DNA of 9,780 bases. It comes from Ruminococcus sp. UBA1366 (GTDB lineage: Bacteria; Bacillota; Clostridia; Oscillospirales; Ruminococcaceae). Numbering within the stretch: the first letter of the stretch is position 1; each line of letters starts with the position of its first letter. This document shows positions 1-7,562 of this stretch, piece by piece. The notes beneath the pieces were generated by a model. It saw only the letters and a program-made list of their open reading frames with translations, did not search any database and had not been told where the DNA came from. Both the position numbers and the translations under genes were made by a program. Where the stretch lies: NCBI GenBank assembly GCA_002306005.1, contig DBRO01000019.1:2161-11940 (forward strand), given 5' to 3'.

Positions 1-4
1 TATA

Positions 5-95
5 AAACCGTGATTGAATCACTTGTAAAAATCTTCGCAAAGGCCATAAATCTGAGCCCTTGCGAAGATTAAGAAGTGTATTTCAATCACGTTTT
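5..95 (-). terminator. Long nested hairpin after the collagen-like gene, probable terminator
   Basis: Three nested arms pair: 9-18 with 82-91 (10 perfect pairs), 20-24 with 74-78 (5 pairs) and 30-44 with 56-70 (15 pairs, one of them G-U when read on the minus strand). The loop is 45-55. Outside the stem, A4-A7 face T92-T95, so the minus-strand transcript ends the stem with a UUUU run. The hairpin begins about 20 nt after the stop of the collagen-like gene, so an intrinsic terminator is the simplest reading. The odd point is its size: about 30 pairs over about 90 nt, where ordinary terminators have 7-12. The single non-Watson-Crick position in the inner arm is G-U on minus but A-C on plus, which favours a function in minus-strand RNA. 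It could instead be a dispersed hairpin repeat or a small RNA. Confidence 0.65.
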
Positions 96-114
96 GATTG
101 ATTTGAGTTTTCGG

Positions 115-899
<785 letters not shown>

Positions 900-901
900 C
901 C

Positions 902-2227
902 TTGACCGTTGATACCAAAGAGGTAGTTACCACTATCGCCTATATGATAGGTGTCCGAATGCCGGCGTTGAATGCCAGTTACGGCGAGTGTGCCGAGCTG
1001 ATTGAGAAGCTCCAAGCCGACAAAGACGCAACTACAATAAGATATTTATGTAAGCTGCGAACCGTGCTGATGCAGAAATTTAAAAAGACCGATGATCTAA
1101 TGCGATATCAACTCAAGAACCTGCATAACATTGAGTGGTATGACCATGAAAACATCAAGCAGCTTGAGAAATGGGGATTCACCATTATTGTGGCAAACTC
1201 CCGTTCAGAGAAGTATATGCAGGAGTTCACAAAGCTCATCAACGAAAACATTGATAAATGCTCCCATCTGTTTTATGATTGGCTAAATTGGGAGTATATC
1301 CGAAGCTTGTTCTTTGTCCCAAAATATAATAAAAACGGCGTAATGAAAGACGAGTTCAGTAAATACATGGCTCACATCGAGCATTACCCGTTTCAAATGT
1401 ATATTCACTGGCAACCCGCCGAAGTCGGGAGCATCATTTATTCCGACCGTAAGTTCTTGAAAATCATCTACGGTCAGCATCATGACAGCTTCACCGACTA
1501 TACGAAATATCAGGACGCAGATGATGAAACCCGAAACAATATTTATAATTTTATCGACAGCACCGAGAAAACTGCTATCGCTGTCGATTGTGAGAACTCA
1601 AACCCGTACAAGCTGTACAGTGTGCTGAAAGGCTTAAATCAGGACGAACTTGCCAAGATCGAGAAAATCACGCTCTATGACGATCCGCACACCACAGCAG
1701 GCTGGGACTGGCTCTCCAAATTCACGCAGATACCCACCGAACATATCGAGATCGACCGTGTAACCGACAGAAAGTCCCTGGTCGATGTGCGAATGACCGC
1801 AAGTGTAGTCACGGATTTTTATCGTGACGGCATCACATCTTTTATCATTGTGTCAAGTGATTCCGACTTTTGGGGACTGATCGAAAGCCTGCCAAAAGCA
1901 AAGTTTCTCGTTATGTACGAATACGAGAAGTGCGGAACGGCGATCAAGAACGCCCTCACACAGCATGGTATCTATTATTGTGCCATAGATGATTTCTGTA
2001 CCGCAGGCACAGAGGACATGAAACGAGCCGTCCTCTTTGCAGAACTTGAAAAGCATTTTCCCAATCTCATCGGTGAAAGCCCTCTGGATCTTACCCACCA
2101 AATATACGAAGCCACAAGGGTGACCGCTACCATGAAGGAAATGGAGAATTTCTGCAATCGGTATGTCAAAACTTTACGGCTCAAGGTAAACTCCGAGGGC
2201 GTTTTTAGGATAGAAATTCAAAGATAG
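902..2227 (+). CDS. NYN (PIN-like) domain protein, probable ribonuclease
   Basis: 441 residues. The NYN domain spans about 223-365: IAVDCEN (D229, E231, N232), KSLVD (D295) and VSSDSDF (D320, D322), after which the chain alternates strand and helix to about 365. These acidic residues match the metal-binding positions of PIN/NYN nucleases, so it probably cuts RNA in the cytoplasm; the target is unknown. Residues 1-220 match nothing I recognise; they are rich in Tyr, Trp and charged residues. Residues 370-441 look like a helical tail with a basic end, perhaps nucleic-acid binding. There is no signal peptide or membrane helix. The TTG start is chosen because GGAGG at 891-895 sits 6 nt upstream and no in-frame ATG near the 5' end has a better site. 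It is transcribed with the mini-ORF and ends at a strong terminator. Base composition looks lower in GC than the genes to the right, which hints at an accessory gene. Confidence 0.85.
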   Translation: MTVDTKEVVTTIAYMIGVRMPALNASYGECAELIEKLQADKDATTIRYLCKLRTVLMQKFKKTDDLMRYQLKNLHNIEWYDHENIKQLEKWGFTIIVANSRSEKYMQEFTKLINENIDKCSHLFYDWLNWEYIRSLFFVPKYNKNGVMKDEFSKYMAHIEHYPFQMYIHWQPAEVGSIIYSDRKFLKIIYGQHHDSFTDYTKYQDADDETRNNIYNFIDSTEKTAIAVDCENSNPYKLYSVLKGLNQDELAKIEKITLYDDPHTTAGWDWLSKFTQIPTEHIEIDRVTDRKSLVDVRMTASVVTDFYRDGITSFIIVSSDSDFWGLIESLPKAKFLVMYEYEKCGTAIKNALTQHGIYYCAIDDFCTAGTEDMKRAVLFAELEKHFPNLIGESPLDLTHQIYEATRVTATMKEMENFCNRYVKTLRLKVNSEGVFRIEIQR

Positions 2228-2229
2228 CG

Positions 2230-2263
2230 AAAAAAGGACGGTTTCATGCCGTCCTTTCTTTTT
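2230..2263. terminator. Bidirectional intrinsic terminator
   Basis: Stem AAAGGACGG (2233-2241) pairs with CCGTCCTTT (2249-2257) around a 7-base loop and is followed by CTTTTT on the plus strand, 5 nt after the NYN stop. The left flank A2230-A2235 gives a U run on the minus strand as well, so the same hairpin can stop transcription arriving from the small membrane protein gene on the other side. Confidence 0.9.
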
Positions 2264-2306
2264 CCAAGTCGCATTGGTATCTCTTTGCAAAGCTTTTAAG
2301 AACGTT

Positions 2307-2350
2307 CGGCATCCTCCCAATCTCATAGTGGGAAGATGCCGCTTGCTTTT
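2307..2350. terminator. Second hairpin between the convergent genes, weak terminator candidate
   Basis: CGGCATC at 2307-2313 pairs with GATGCCG at 2335-2341, and TCCCA at 2315-2319 pairs with TGGGA at 2329-2333, with one C-A mismatch at 2314/2334 and a 9-base loop. On plus the stem is followed by CTTGCTTTT, a broken U run; on minus there is no U run. It may be a backup terminator or a remnant. The rest of 2264-2414 holds no gene I can support. Confidence 0.45.
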
Positions 2351-2414
2351 GATTCTTTTGTGCGCTCCGATTCAAGCAGGCATACGCATTAAAAAAAGTC
2401 AAAAAGCGGTCGAA

Positions 2415-2708
2415 CTAAGACTCCTCATCCACGAAATAGCCCTGTTTTACCATCAATTTTGCCAAACGAGGGTGCTTTTTTCGATTCTTTACAACATAAA
2501 TAAATAGAATCGGGTAGCCGATTCCGACCAACAACGAAACAGCTGCCATACAAATGCCCAATATTTTATCATCCGGCGCCGGTTCACCATACAATAGTAC
2601 ACAAATTAATACAACGCCAACAAAAATGCACGAAAGCGAAATAATACATAACCCGATGACAAATCCCACCGGATCTTTCAGCTGACCATTAAATGCTTTT
2701 TTCTTCAT
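2415..2708 (-). CDS. Small two-helix membrane protein, unknown function
   Basis: 97 residues. After a basic head with three Lys (KKK, residues 2-4) come two hydrophobic segments: about residues 13-39 (VGFVIGLCIISLSCIFVGVV and on) and about 50-73 (GICMAAVSLLVGIGYPILFI). A basic stretch and an acidic tail (VDEES) follow. Positive charges at both ends suggest a hairpin with both termini in the cytoplasm. I do not recognise the family. This ATG is chosen because AAGGTG lies about 6 nt upstream; in-frame ATGs at 2747 and 2726 lack a site. The gene follows the YibE/F pair on the same strand with an 87-nt gap and no terminator between, so it may be co-transcribed. A weak promoter candidate (TTGAAC at 2755-2760) lacks a good -10 element. 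Confidence 0.65.
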   Translation of the reverse strand: MKKKAFNGQLKDPVGFVIGLCIISLSCIFVGVVLICVLLYGEPAPDDKILGICMAAVSLLVGIGYPILFIYVVKNRKKHPRLAKLMVKQGYFVDEES

Positions 2709-2795
2709 AGACAACACCTTTTTCATCCTGTTTACGCAAACACCCACATTAGCCGTTCAAAAAACTCAACTTTAGAATCCTTTGCGTCAAATTGC

Positions 2796-3548
2796 CTATT
2801 CTCGTTTTATGTGAATCAACTTCCGCCGATGAATTGCCACCGCAACGGGCAAAATCAGCACACAGCCGATTCCGCTGACCAGCATTTGAATGATCTCCGC
2901 CGCAAACAGCTTGGAATTTAGCACCTCCGCGAACGAATACCGGTACTTCAAAAACCAAATCATCAGCGCAGTAAAGCTTCCCAAATAGGCAAAAAACAGT
3001 GTGTTCACCGTTGTGCCAATAATATCACTGCCCAGTAGAAAGGTCTTTTTCAGCAGTTCGGATTGCTTTTCATCAGGGTTGCTCTCGTAGATTTCCTGCA
3101 TACCGGAAACCACCGACATGGCAATATCCGCCGCCGCGCCGATGAAGCCCATCAGCATAACCGCCGAGGCAACCATCGGCATGGAAAACGCAATTTCTTC
3201 GGAATAATAACTGATTTCCTCCGCATCCTCCGCCGAAAATCCATGGATTGCCGTTACGTCCTCCACCAGCAGAATTACCCCCAGCATGAGTGCTGCCACC
3301 GCCAGTACAGACCAATACGCGGACAGGGTTTTTTTGTTGTATCCGTTAATGCCAAACAGCGTACAGGCAGCCACCGCCGCACAGCAAAGTCCAATCACCA
3401 CCACCGGAGAAAATCCGCTGGACATAAAAAATACAAAAACCACCGTGCCGAAAATATTCACAGCAAGAATTGCCAGCGCGCGCACCCCGCGTTTTCTGCC
3501 GACCAGCACCATCAGCACGGCGAGCAGTCCCGCCAGCACACCATTCAT
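2796..3548 (-). CDS. YibE/F family membrane protein (second, YibF-like)
   Basis: 250 residues with about seven hydrophobic segments (roughly 3-16, 24-42, 47-66, 78-97, 121-147, 174-199, 215-238). Two motifs mark the YibE/F family: MGFIGAAAD (D141) and GSDIIGTTVNTLFFAYLG (D175), each with a membrane-embedded Asp also found in the neighbouring protein. Family members are polytopic inner-membrane proteins; I know of no established biochemical role. An acidic loop (residues 106-119, DAEEISYYSEE) lies between helices. The start is fixed by the ATGA overlap with the upstream gene's stop and by GGAGG 7 nt before it, so the two are translated in series. It lacks the long outer domain seen in its partner, which suggests the two form a hetero-oligomer. 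Confidence 0.85.
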   Translation of the reverse strand: MNGVLAGLLAVLMVLVGRKRGVRALAILAVNIFGTVVFVFFMSSGFSPVVVIGLCCAAVAACTLFGINGYNKKTLSAYWSVLAVAALMLGVILLVEDVTAIHGFSAEDAEEISYYSEEIAFSMPMVASAVMLMGFIGAAADIAMSVVSGMQEIYESNPDEKQSELLKKTFLLGSDIIGTTVNTLFFAYLGSFTALMIWFLKYRYSFAEVLNSKLFAAEIIQMLVSGIGCVLILPVAVAIHRRKLIHIKRE

Positions 3549-4660
3549 ACCGCTGCCTCCTTTGCGGAAAGCCAAGCCGCCGCAAGCCGGATGGCAATCG
3601 GAATCGCCAGCACAATGCCAATGCTGCCCACCAAAGAGCGCGTGATTTCCAGCGAAATATAGTTGTGCAACACATCGTAGAACGTTACGTTGTTCCGCAG
3701 TGCCAGCACAATCATCGGGATACAGCCCGTGATATACGCAAAAAACAGGATATTGCTCATCGTGCCCATAATATCCATGCCCACGGCTTTTCCGGCTTTT
3801 TTTAATTCGCCGCGTCCGGCACCGGGCGCGTGTTGTTTTACCTGATACAACGTTGCAGAAATCGTCACGCAGGTATCCAGAATTGCACCAAAGCTGCCAA
3901 TCAGCAATTCCGCAAAGAAAATTTCCTCATACGGGCCGGAGAGATATTCCATCTTATCAAACCGTACGCCATAACCGTCCGTGATTTTCAGGACAACAAA
4001 GGCAAGAAAGATCGTTACTGCCGTTGTCGCAAGTGCCGAAACGGCTGTAATCAGCGCCTGTCTGTTCGCCCCACAGGTGAGCAGTATCGTGGCTGCAGTA
4101 AAAACCACCACCGCCGCTCCTGAAAGCAAAACCAATGGCAGTCCGTGTATGTAAAGCTTGAGCGCCAGAAAAAAACACGCGGAATTGAAAGCAAGCCCTG
4201 CAAAATACAAAATCCCGCGCCTGCCGCAAACCAGCACCGAGAGCAGTAAAAAAGCACAAAGCAGCACGGCAATGTGCAAATCCTGTTTCAGGTATAAAAT
4301 TTTCCCCGTGGTATTGTTTTGCCCGTCCAGCCGGACAAACACCACATCGCCGGTTTCATATTTTGTGGTGGAAACCTCCGAGGATTGATAATCATTCGGC
4401 AGCGTGATGCTTTGCCCCTTGCTGTCGCCGTTTAGCAAAACCGCAGTCGCCGTTTGGCGGTAGGTTGTTTCCGTACCGTTGATTTCGCCCGATACTTCCC
4501 GCAGCTTTTCTTCCGCAACTGCCGTAACTTTAGCAATCGGCGTTTGATACAAAAAGCTGTCATGGGCAACAAAAAGACAGATTGCCGTCAGGATAACCAA
4601 CAAAACGGCAATCGGCAATATTTTCTTTTTTAAATGTATAGCACCTGGTTTTTGCCGCAT
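3545..4660 (-). CDS. YibE/F family membrane protein (first, YibE-like)
   Basis: 371 residues. One N-terminal helix (about 13-32) is followed by a soluble, probably extracytoplasmic domain (33-127) with beta-type sequence, including VFVRLDGQN. Seven more hydrophobic segments follow (about 128-146, 149-168, 172-194, 204-224, 249-271, 301-321, 343-363). The family motifs are GSFGAILDTCVTISAT (D262) and GMDIMGTMSNILFFAY (D296). The partner gene starts inside this gene's stop codon. The outer domain plus paired membrane Asp residues would suit a transporter or sensor, but that is inference; the family's activity is not established to my knowledge. The ATG has AAAAGG about 10 nt upstream, a moderate site. 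The gene has its own promoter and a structured leader. Confidence 0.87.
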   Translation of the reverse strand: MRQKPGAIHLKKKILPIAVLLVILTAICLFVAHDSFLYQTPIAKVTAVAEEKLREVSGEINGTETTYRQTATAVLLNGDSKGQSITLPNDYQSSEVSTTKYETGDVVFVRLDGQNNTTGKILYLKQDLHIAVLLCAFLLLSVLVCGRRGILYFAGLAFNSACFFLALKLYIHGLPLVLLSGAAVVVFTAATILLTCGANRQALITAVSALATTAVTIFLAFVVLKITDGYGVRFDKMEYLSGPYEEIFFAELLIGSFGAILDTCVTISATLYQVKQHAPGAGRGELKKAGKAVGMDIMGTMSNILFFAYITGCIPMIVLALRNNVTFYDVLHNYISLEITRSLVGSIGIVLAIPIAIRLAAAWLSAKEAAV

Positions 4661-4771
4661 ACAATTCAGACCTTTTCACAGAGAGTAACCATCATGGACT
4701 TCATCTTCTCTGATAATGCATGAAGGCAGCACCGCGCAACCACACCCACTTCTTTTGCGCAGTGTCGCCTT
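4661..4771 (-). promoter_or_regulatory. Structured 5' leader of the YibE/F operon
   Basis: On the minus strand, 4771-4755 pairs with 4739-4723 over 17 positions (10 consecutive pairs of CACTGCGCAA with TTGCGCGGTG, one of them a wobble; one A-C mismatch further out) around a 15-base loop. Its two wobble positions are G-U only in minus-strand RNA. Downstream, CAGAGA (4712-4707) pairs with TCTCTG (4684-4679), ending next to the AAAAGG ribosome-binding site. CTTCAT (4725-4720) can also pair with ATGAAG (4704-4699), which would interlock with that second stem. I compared it from memory with TPP, SAM, FMN, fluoride, THF, M-box, ZTP and T-box consensus and saw no match. It may be a cis-acting regulatory RNA or only a stabilising 5' hairpin. 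Confidence 0.45.
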
Positions 4772-4777
4772 AAAAAA

Positions 4778-4805
4778 ATTACAATTCTATCCTATCACAT
4801 TTCAA
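4778..4805 (-). promoter_or_regulatory. Probable sigma-A promoter of the YibE/F operon
   Basis: On the minus strand TTGAAA (4805-4800) and TGTAAT (4783-4778) are 16 bases apart, each one mismatch from consensus. The predicted start near 4771 coincides with the base of the leader hairpin. The -35 element sits just past the U run of the upstream operon's terminator. A poorer alternative is TTGCTT-17-TAGGAT a few bases upstream. Confidence 0.55.
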
Positions 4806-4807
4806 AT

Positions 4808-4851
4808 AAAAAAGCAAGGATTTCCGGCTGAAACCCTCCCAGAAATCGCTT
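4808..4851 (-). terminator. Terminator of the ABC/two-component operon
   Basis: On the minus strand GATTTCTGG (4847-4839) pairs with CCGGAAATC (4827-4819), and AAGC (4851-4848) pairs with GCTT (4815-4812) across a 3-base bulge. The stem is followed by a run of six T (4813-4808). It begins 13 nt after the histidine kinase stop and separates that operon from the YibE/F promoter. Confidence 0.82.
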
Positions 4852-4864
4852 AAAAAAAGCATCC

Positions 4865-6106
4865 CTATGCCTTGCAAAACACCGCCGTGACTGTCATATT
4901 CCCCTCCCGCACCTCAGCGAAAACCTCTCCGTTCATCTTGTGCATCAGATGCCGGCAAATAGCAAGCCCCAACCCGCTTCCCGGTACTGTTCCCGCATTG
5001 GAACCGCGCCAGAACCGGTCGAAAATATGGGGCAGCTCTGTGTTTGGCAGCGTACAGCCGGAGTTTTCCACCCCAATCAGCACGCAGTCGTCCTCCTCGC
5101 CAAACCCTATGTGAATGTGCTTACCGTCCCCGTATTTCACGGCATTTTCCAGTATGTTCTGCAAAACCTCCACGCTGCGGTCAAAGTCCCCGCACAGTAG
5201 GCAATTTGCCACAGCTGCTACGGCGAATTCCGTTTGCAGCAACGCCAGTTTTTCCGCGTAATCCGCACAAATCCGTTCCATCAGCGCGGAAAGATAAAAC
5301 GCGCCCTCTTGCACCTCCAACGCAAAAAAATCCTGCTCAGAGGCTTGAATCAGTTGCACCACATAGTTTTCCATTTCGTCCGCCCGGGCATTCAGACGCT
5401 CCGCAATCTCGTGCTGCTTATTTTTATCAGTATATAAATCCTTAGAGAGTGCCGCGGCATACAGCTTGATTGCTGAAAGTGGCGTTTTCATGTCGTGCGA
5501 GAGCGAAAGCAGCAGGGTGTTTTTCTCCCGCTGCAGCTCGTACTCCCGCTTTTTCTGGCGCTCCATCACAGCACGCAGCATATCCATGCCCCAAACAAAC
5601 CGCCCAAAAAATCGGTTCTTGCTTTCCTTTAACGGTACAGTCAAATTCCCCTTGGCAAGCTTTTCAGGCATTTCGGAAAGCTGCTCAAACGGGTGCAGAA
5701 TTTTCCGCCGAACCCAAACCAACACCCCCGCCACAACCGCACACATCGCCGCAAGGATACTATTAATAATGACAATTACTCCGCTGTCCGCTCCCACAGG
5801 GCTTTGCGTATAATCAAACCGATACAACGCACCGTGAATTTCCCGCAACAGATAATCGCTGTCCGTGCCGGAAAACCCCGCCTCATCCGCTTGGATTTCC
5901 GTCACGCCCGTCACATATTCGCAATTGGATAAATCCACCGCGCCCAGTCCCTGTTCTTCAATCACAAGGGCAAGCCGGTGAATTTCCACACGGTACGGAC
6001 TGCCGCTGGTTGTTTCCGGAGAACGCAGCAGCACCCAGTTTGCCAGCACAAACAACAACACCGCCACCACGCCAGCCCCCGCACAAACCCGATAAAAGCC
6101 CTTCAT
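4865..6106 (-). CDS. Membrane sensor histidine kinase
   Basis: 413 residues. TM1 about 9-27, an extracytoplasmic sensor of about 80 residues (28-108), TM2 about 109-131, and a HAMP-like linker 132-185. Then comes HisKA with the phospho-acceptor in SLSHDMKTP (H204). The ATPase domain has an N box (NILENAVKYG, N317/N321), an F box (IFDRFWRG) and a G2 box (GSGLG 376-380). The G1 position reads VENSG rather than the common DxGxG, a variant seen in other Firmicutes kinases, so activity is still expected. It autophosphorylates and passes phosphate to the regulator encoded just upstream. The ATG overlaps that gene's TGA (ATGA), so the pair is translationally coupled. The sizeable sensor domain differs from BceS-type kinases, which nearly lack one, so it may sense its signal directly. 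Confidence 0.93.
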   Translation of the reverse strand: MKGFYRVCAGAGVVAVLLFVLANWVLLRSPETTSGSPYRVEIHRLALVIEEQGLGAVDLSNCEYVTGVTEIQADEAGFSGTDSDYLLREIHGALYRFDYTQSPVGADSGVIVIINSILAAMCAVVAGVLVWVRRKILHPFEQLSEMPEKLAKGNLTVPLKESKNRFFGRFVWGMDMLRAVMERQKKREYELQREKNTLLLSLSHDMKTPLSAIKLYAAALSKDLYTDKNKQHEIAERLNARADEMENYVVQLIQASEQDFFALEVQEGAFYLSALMERICADYAEKLALLQTEFAVAAVANCLLCGDFDRSVEVLQNILENAVKYGDGKHIHIGFGEEDDCVLIGVENSGCTLPNTELPHIFDRFWRGSNAGTVPGSGLGLAICRHLMHKMNGEVFAEVREGNMTVTAVFCKA

Positions 6107-6765
6107 AAATACTGATACCCCACGCCCCAAACAGTAAGAATCCGCTTCGGTGTTCTAGGGTTCTCCTCAATTTTTTGACGCAGCCACTGGATATGTACGG
6201 TCAGTGTCTGCGGCTCGGAATCGCTGTCGCTGCCCCAAATCCGGCGAAAAATCTCGTCCTTGCGCAGCGCCTTGCCCTTGTTTTCCATCAACAAAAGCAG
6301 CAGCTCGTATTCTTTAGCAGTTAGCGAAAGCGCCGTATTCACCAGAAAGACCTGCCGGCTGATTTTGTTTAAGCGCAAATTGCCGTCCTCAATTTCGTCC
6401 TGTCCGTAGTGCCGACGAAAAATCCCGTTGATTTTTGCCAGCAGAATATCAATATCATAAGGCTTTTCTATATAATCGTCCGCGCCCGTCCGCAAGCCGT
6501 TGAGTTGATCTGCCTTGTCGGTTTTCGCGCTGACAATCAAAATCGGTGTATCGGATCGCTCGCGAATTTTTGCGCACACGCCAAATCCGTCCATGCCCGG
6601 CAGAAGAATATCCAACACAACCAGCCTTGCGCCGTATTTTTCATACAGCAGCAAGGCCGTTTCGCCGTTATTTGCCACGGAAACCACATAGCGTTCTTTT
6701 CGCAAAAAATCGCAAAGCAGTCCGCTTAGTTCCCGGTCGTCCTCCACAATGAGAATATCCGTCAT
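6103..6765 (-). CDS. OmpR/PhoB-family response regulator
   Basis: 220 residues. The receiver domain (1-118) has acidic pocket D9/D10, phosphorylation site D52 (VVLDILLPGMDG), switch residue S79 and conserved K101 (EKPYD). A winged-helix DNA-binding domain follows (about 127-220) with the usual LTAKEYELL start and TVWGVGYQY end. The partner kinase is encoded directly downstream with a 4-nt overlap. The ATG is chosen because GGAGG (6772-6776) lies 6 nt upstream; a GTG two codons earlier is too close to that site. The gene lies 25 nt after the ATPase gene in the same operon, so it probably controls this operon from a promoter upstream of the permease, outside the window. Confidence 0.94.
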   Translation of the reverse strand: MTDILIVEDDRELSGLLCDFLRKERYVVSVANNGETALLLYEKYGARLVVLDILLPGMDGFGVCAKIRERSDTPILIVSAKTDKADQLNGLRTGADDYIEKPYDIDILLAKINGIFRRHYGQDEIEDGNLRLNKISRQVFLVNTALSLTAKEYELLLLLMENKGKALRKDEIFRRIWGSDSDSEPQTLTVHIQWLRQKIEENPRTPKRILTVWGVGYQYL

Positions 6766-6790
6766 AGGCACCCTCCGCCGTGAAAATTAG

Positions 6791-7549
6791 CTACCAGCCC
6801 ATTTCCATTAACCAGTTGCTCAGTGCCCGTTCGCGTTCACGCAGCACCTTGTCCCTATCCAGATTATACTCCCCTTTGATGCTGCCGTCAACCAAAAACA
6901 GCACCCTTGTGCATTTTGCGGCAACCTTCACATCGTGCGTCACCAAAAGAATCGTCGTTCCCTCCCCATTCAGGCGGGAAAGCTCCTCCATCACTTCATC
7001 GGAAGAAGCGCGGTTGAGTGCGCCGGTCGGTTCATCCGCAAAAATTATTTTGGGACTGTTTATCATACTGCGGCAAATACACGCACGCTGCAGCTGCCCA
7101 CCGGATACCTCGTTGATATCGTTCTCGGCAATCTCCATAATGCCCAGCTTGCGTAATAATCCGGTCGCCCGCTGTACGGTTTCCTTTCGGCTTTCTCTGC
7201 GCTTTTGGGATTGAAACGCCGGCAGCAGTACATTATCCAAAATCGTCAGGTTCTTGAGCATATACATCTGCTGAAAAATAAAGCCCATCTCGTCCAGCCG
7301 CAGTGCTGCCAGTTCGCTTTCCGTCAAATCCGGCAGACTCTGTCCGGCAAATCGCACACTGCCCGCCGTCATGCTGTCCATGCCAGAAACCGTATACAGC
7401 AAGGTGGATTTCCCTGAACCGGACGGACCCATCACCGCGACCATTTCGCCCTCCGTAACACCAAAGCTCACATTTCGCAATACGTGATTCTGCCGCTTGT
7501 TCACCACATAGGTTTTACTCAGCTCGCGCACTTCTAAAACCGTATTCAT
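6791..7549 (-). CDS. ABC transporter ATPase (MacB/LolD/BceA-like)
   Basis: 252 residues, the usual size. Walker A GPSGSGKST (41-49), Q-loop FQQ (92-94), signature VSGGQLQRA (148-156), Walker B IIFADEPTGAL with catalytic E173, and the switch His in LLVTHD (H205). The order and the phrase DEPTGAL place it with ATPases of FtsX-type permeases, which use ATP to drive mechanical work on substrates at the outer membrane face rather than classic import. The start has AGGAGGG 8 nt upstream, and the gene begins 13 nt after the permease stop. A short charged C-terminal extension (about 225-252, rich in Arg and Glu) follows the core. Confidence 0.94.
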   Translation of the reverse strand: MNTVLEVRELSKTYVVNKRQNHVLRNVSFGVTEGEMVAVMGPSGSGKSTLLYTVSGMDSMTAGSVRFAGQSLPDLTESELAALRLDEMGFIFQQMYMLKNLTILDNVLLPAFQSQKRRESRKETVQRATGLLRKLGIMEIAENDINEVSGGQLQRACICRSMINSPKIIFADEPTGALNRASSDEVMEELSRLNGEGTTILLVTHDVKVAAKCTRVLFLVDGSIKGEYNLDRDKVLRERERALSNWLMEMGW

Positions 7550-7562
7550 ACTATTAGCCCTC

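Noticed and set aside
2283..2306. Short palindromes CTTTGCAAAG and AACGTT as possible operators or attachment sites
   Set aside because: They are short, AT-rich, lie between convergent gene ends where no promoter is visible, and no integrase or direct repeat accompanies them.
2274..2507. A 77-codon open frame on the plus strand after the NYN gene
   Set aside because: It has no ribosome-binding site, runs through the 2307-2341 hairpin and overlaps the 3' end of the better supported small membrane protein on the other strand. Its composition (mixed basic and low-complexity) looks non-coding.
4661..4771. A known riboswitch (SAM, TPP, fluoride, THF, M-box, ZTP) or T-box in the YibE/F leader
   Set aside because: None of the core conserved strings I remember for those classes is present; only generic pairing is visible, so I left it as an unassigned structured leader.
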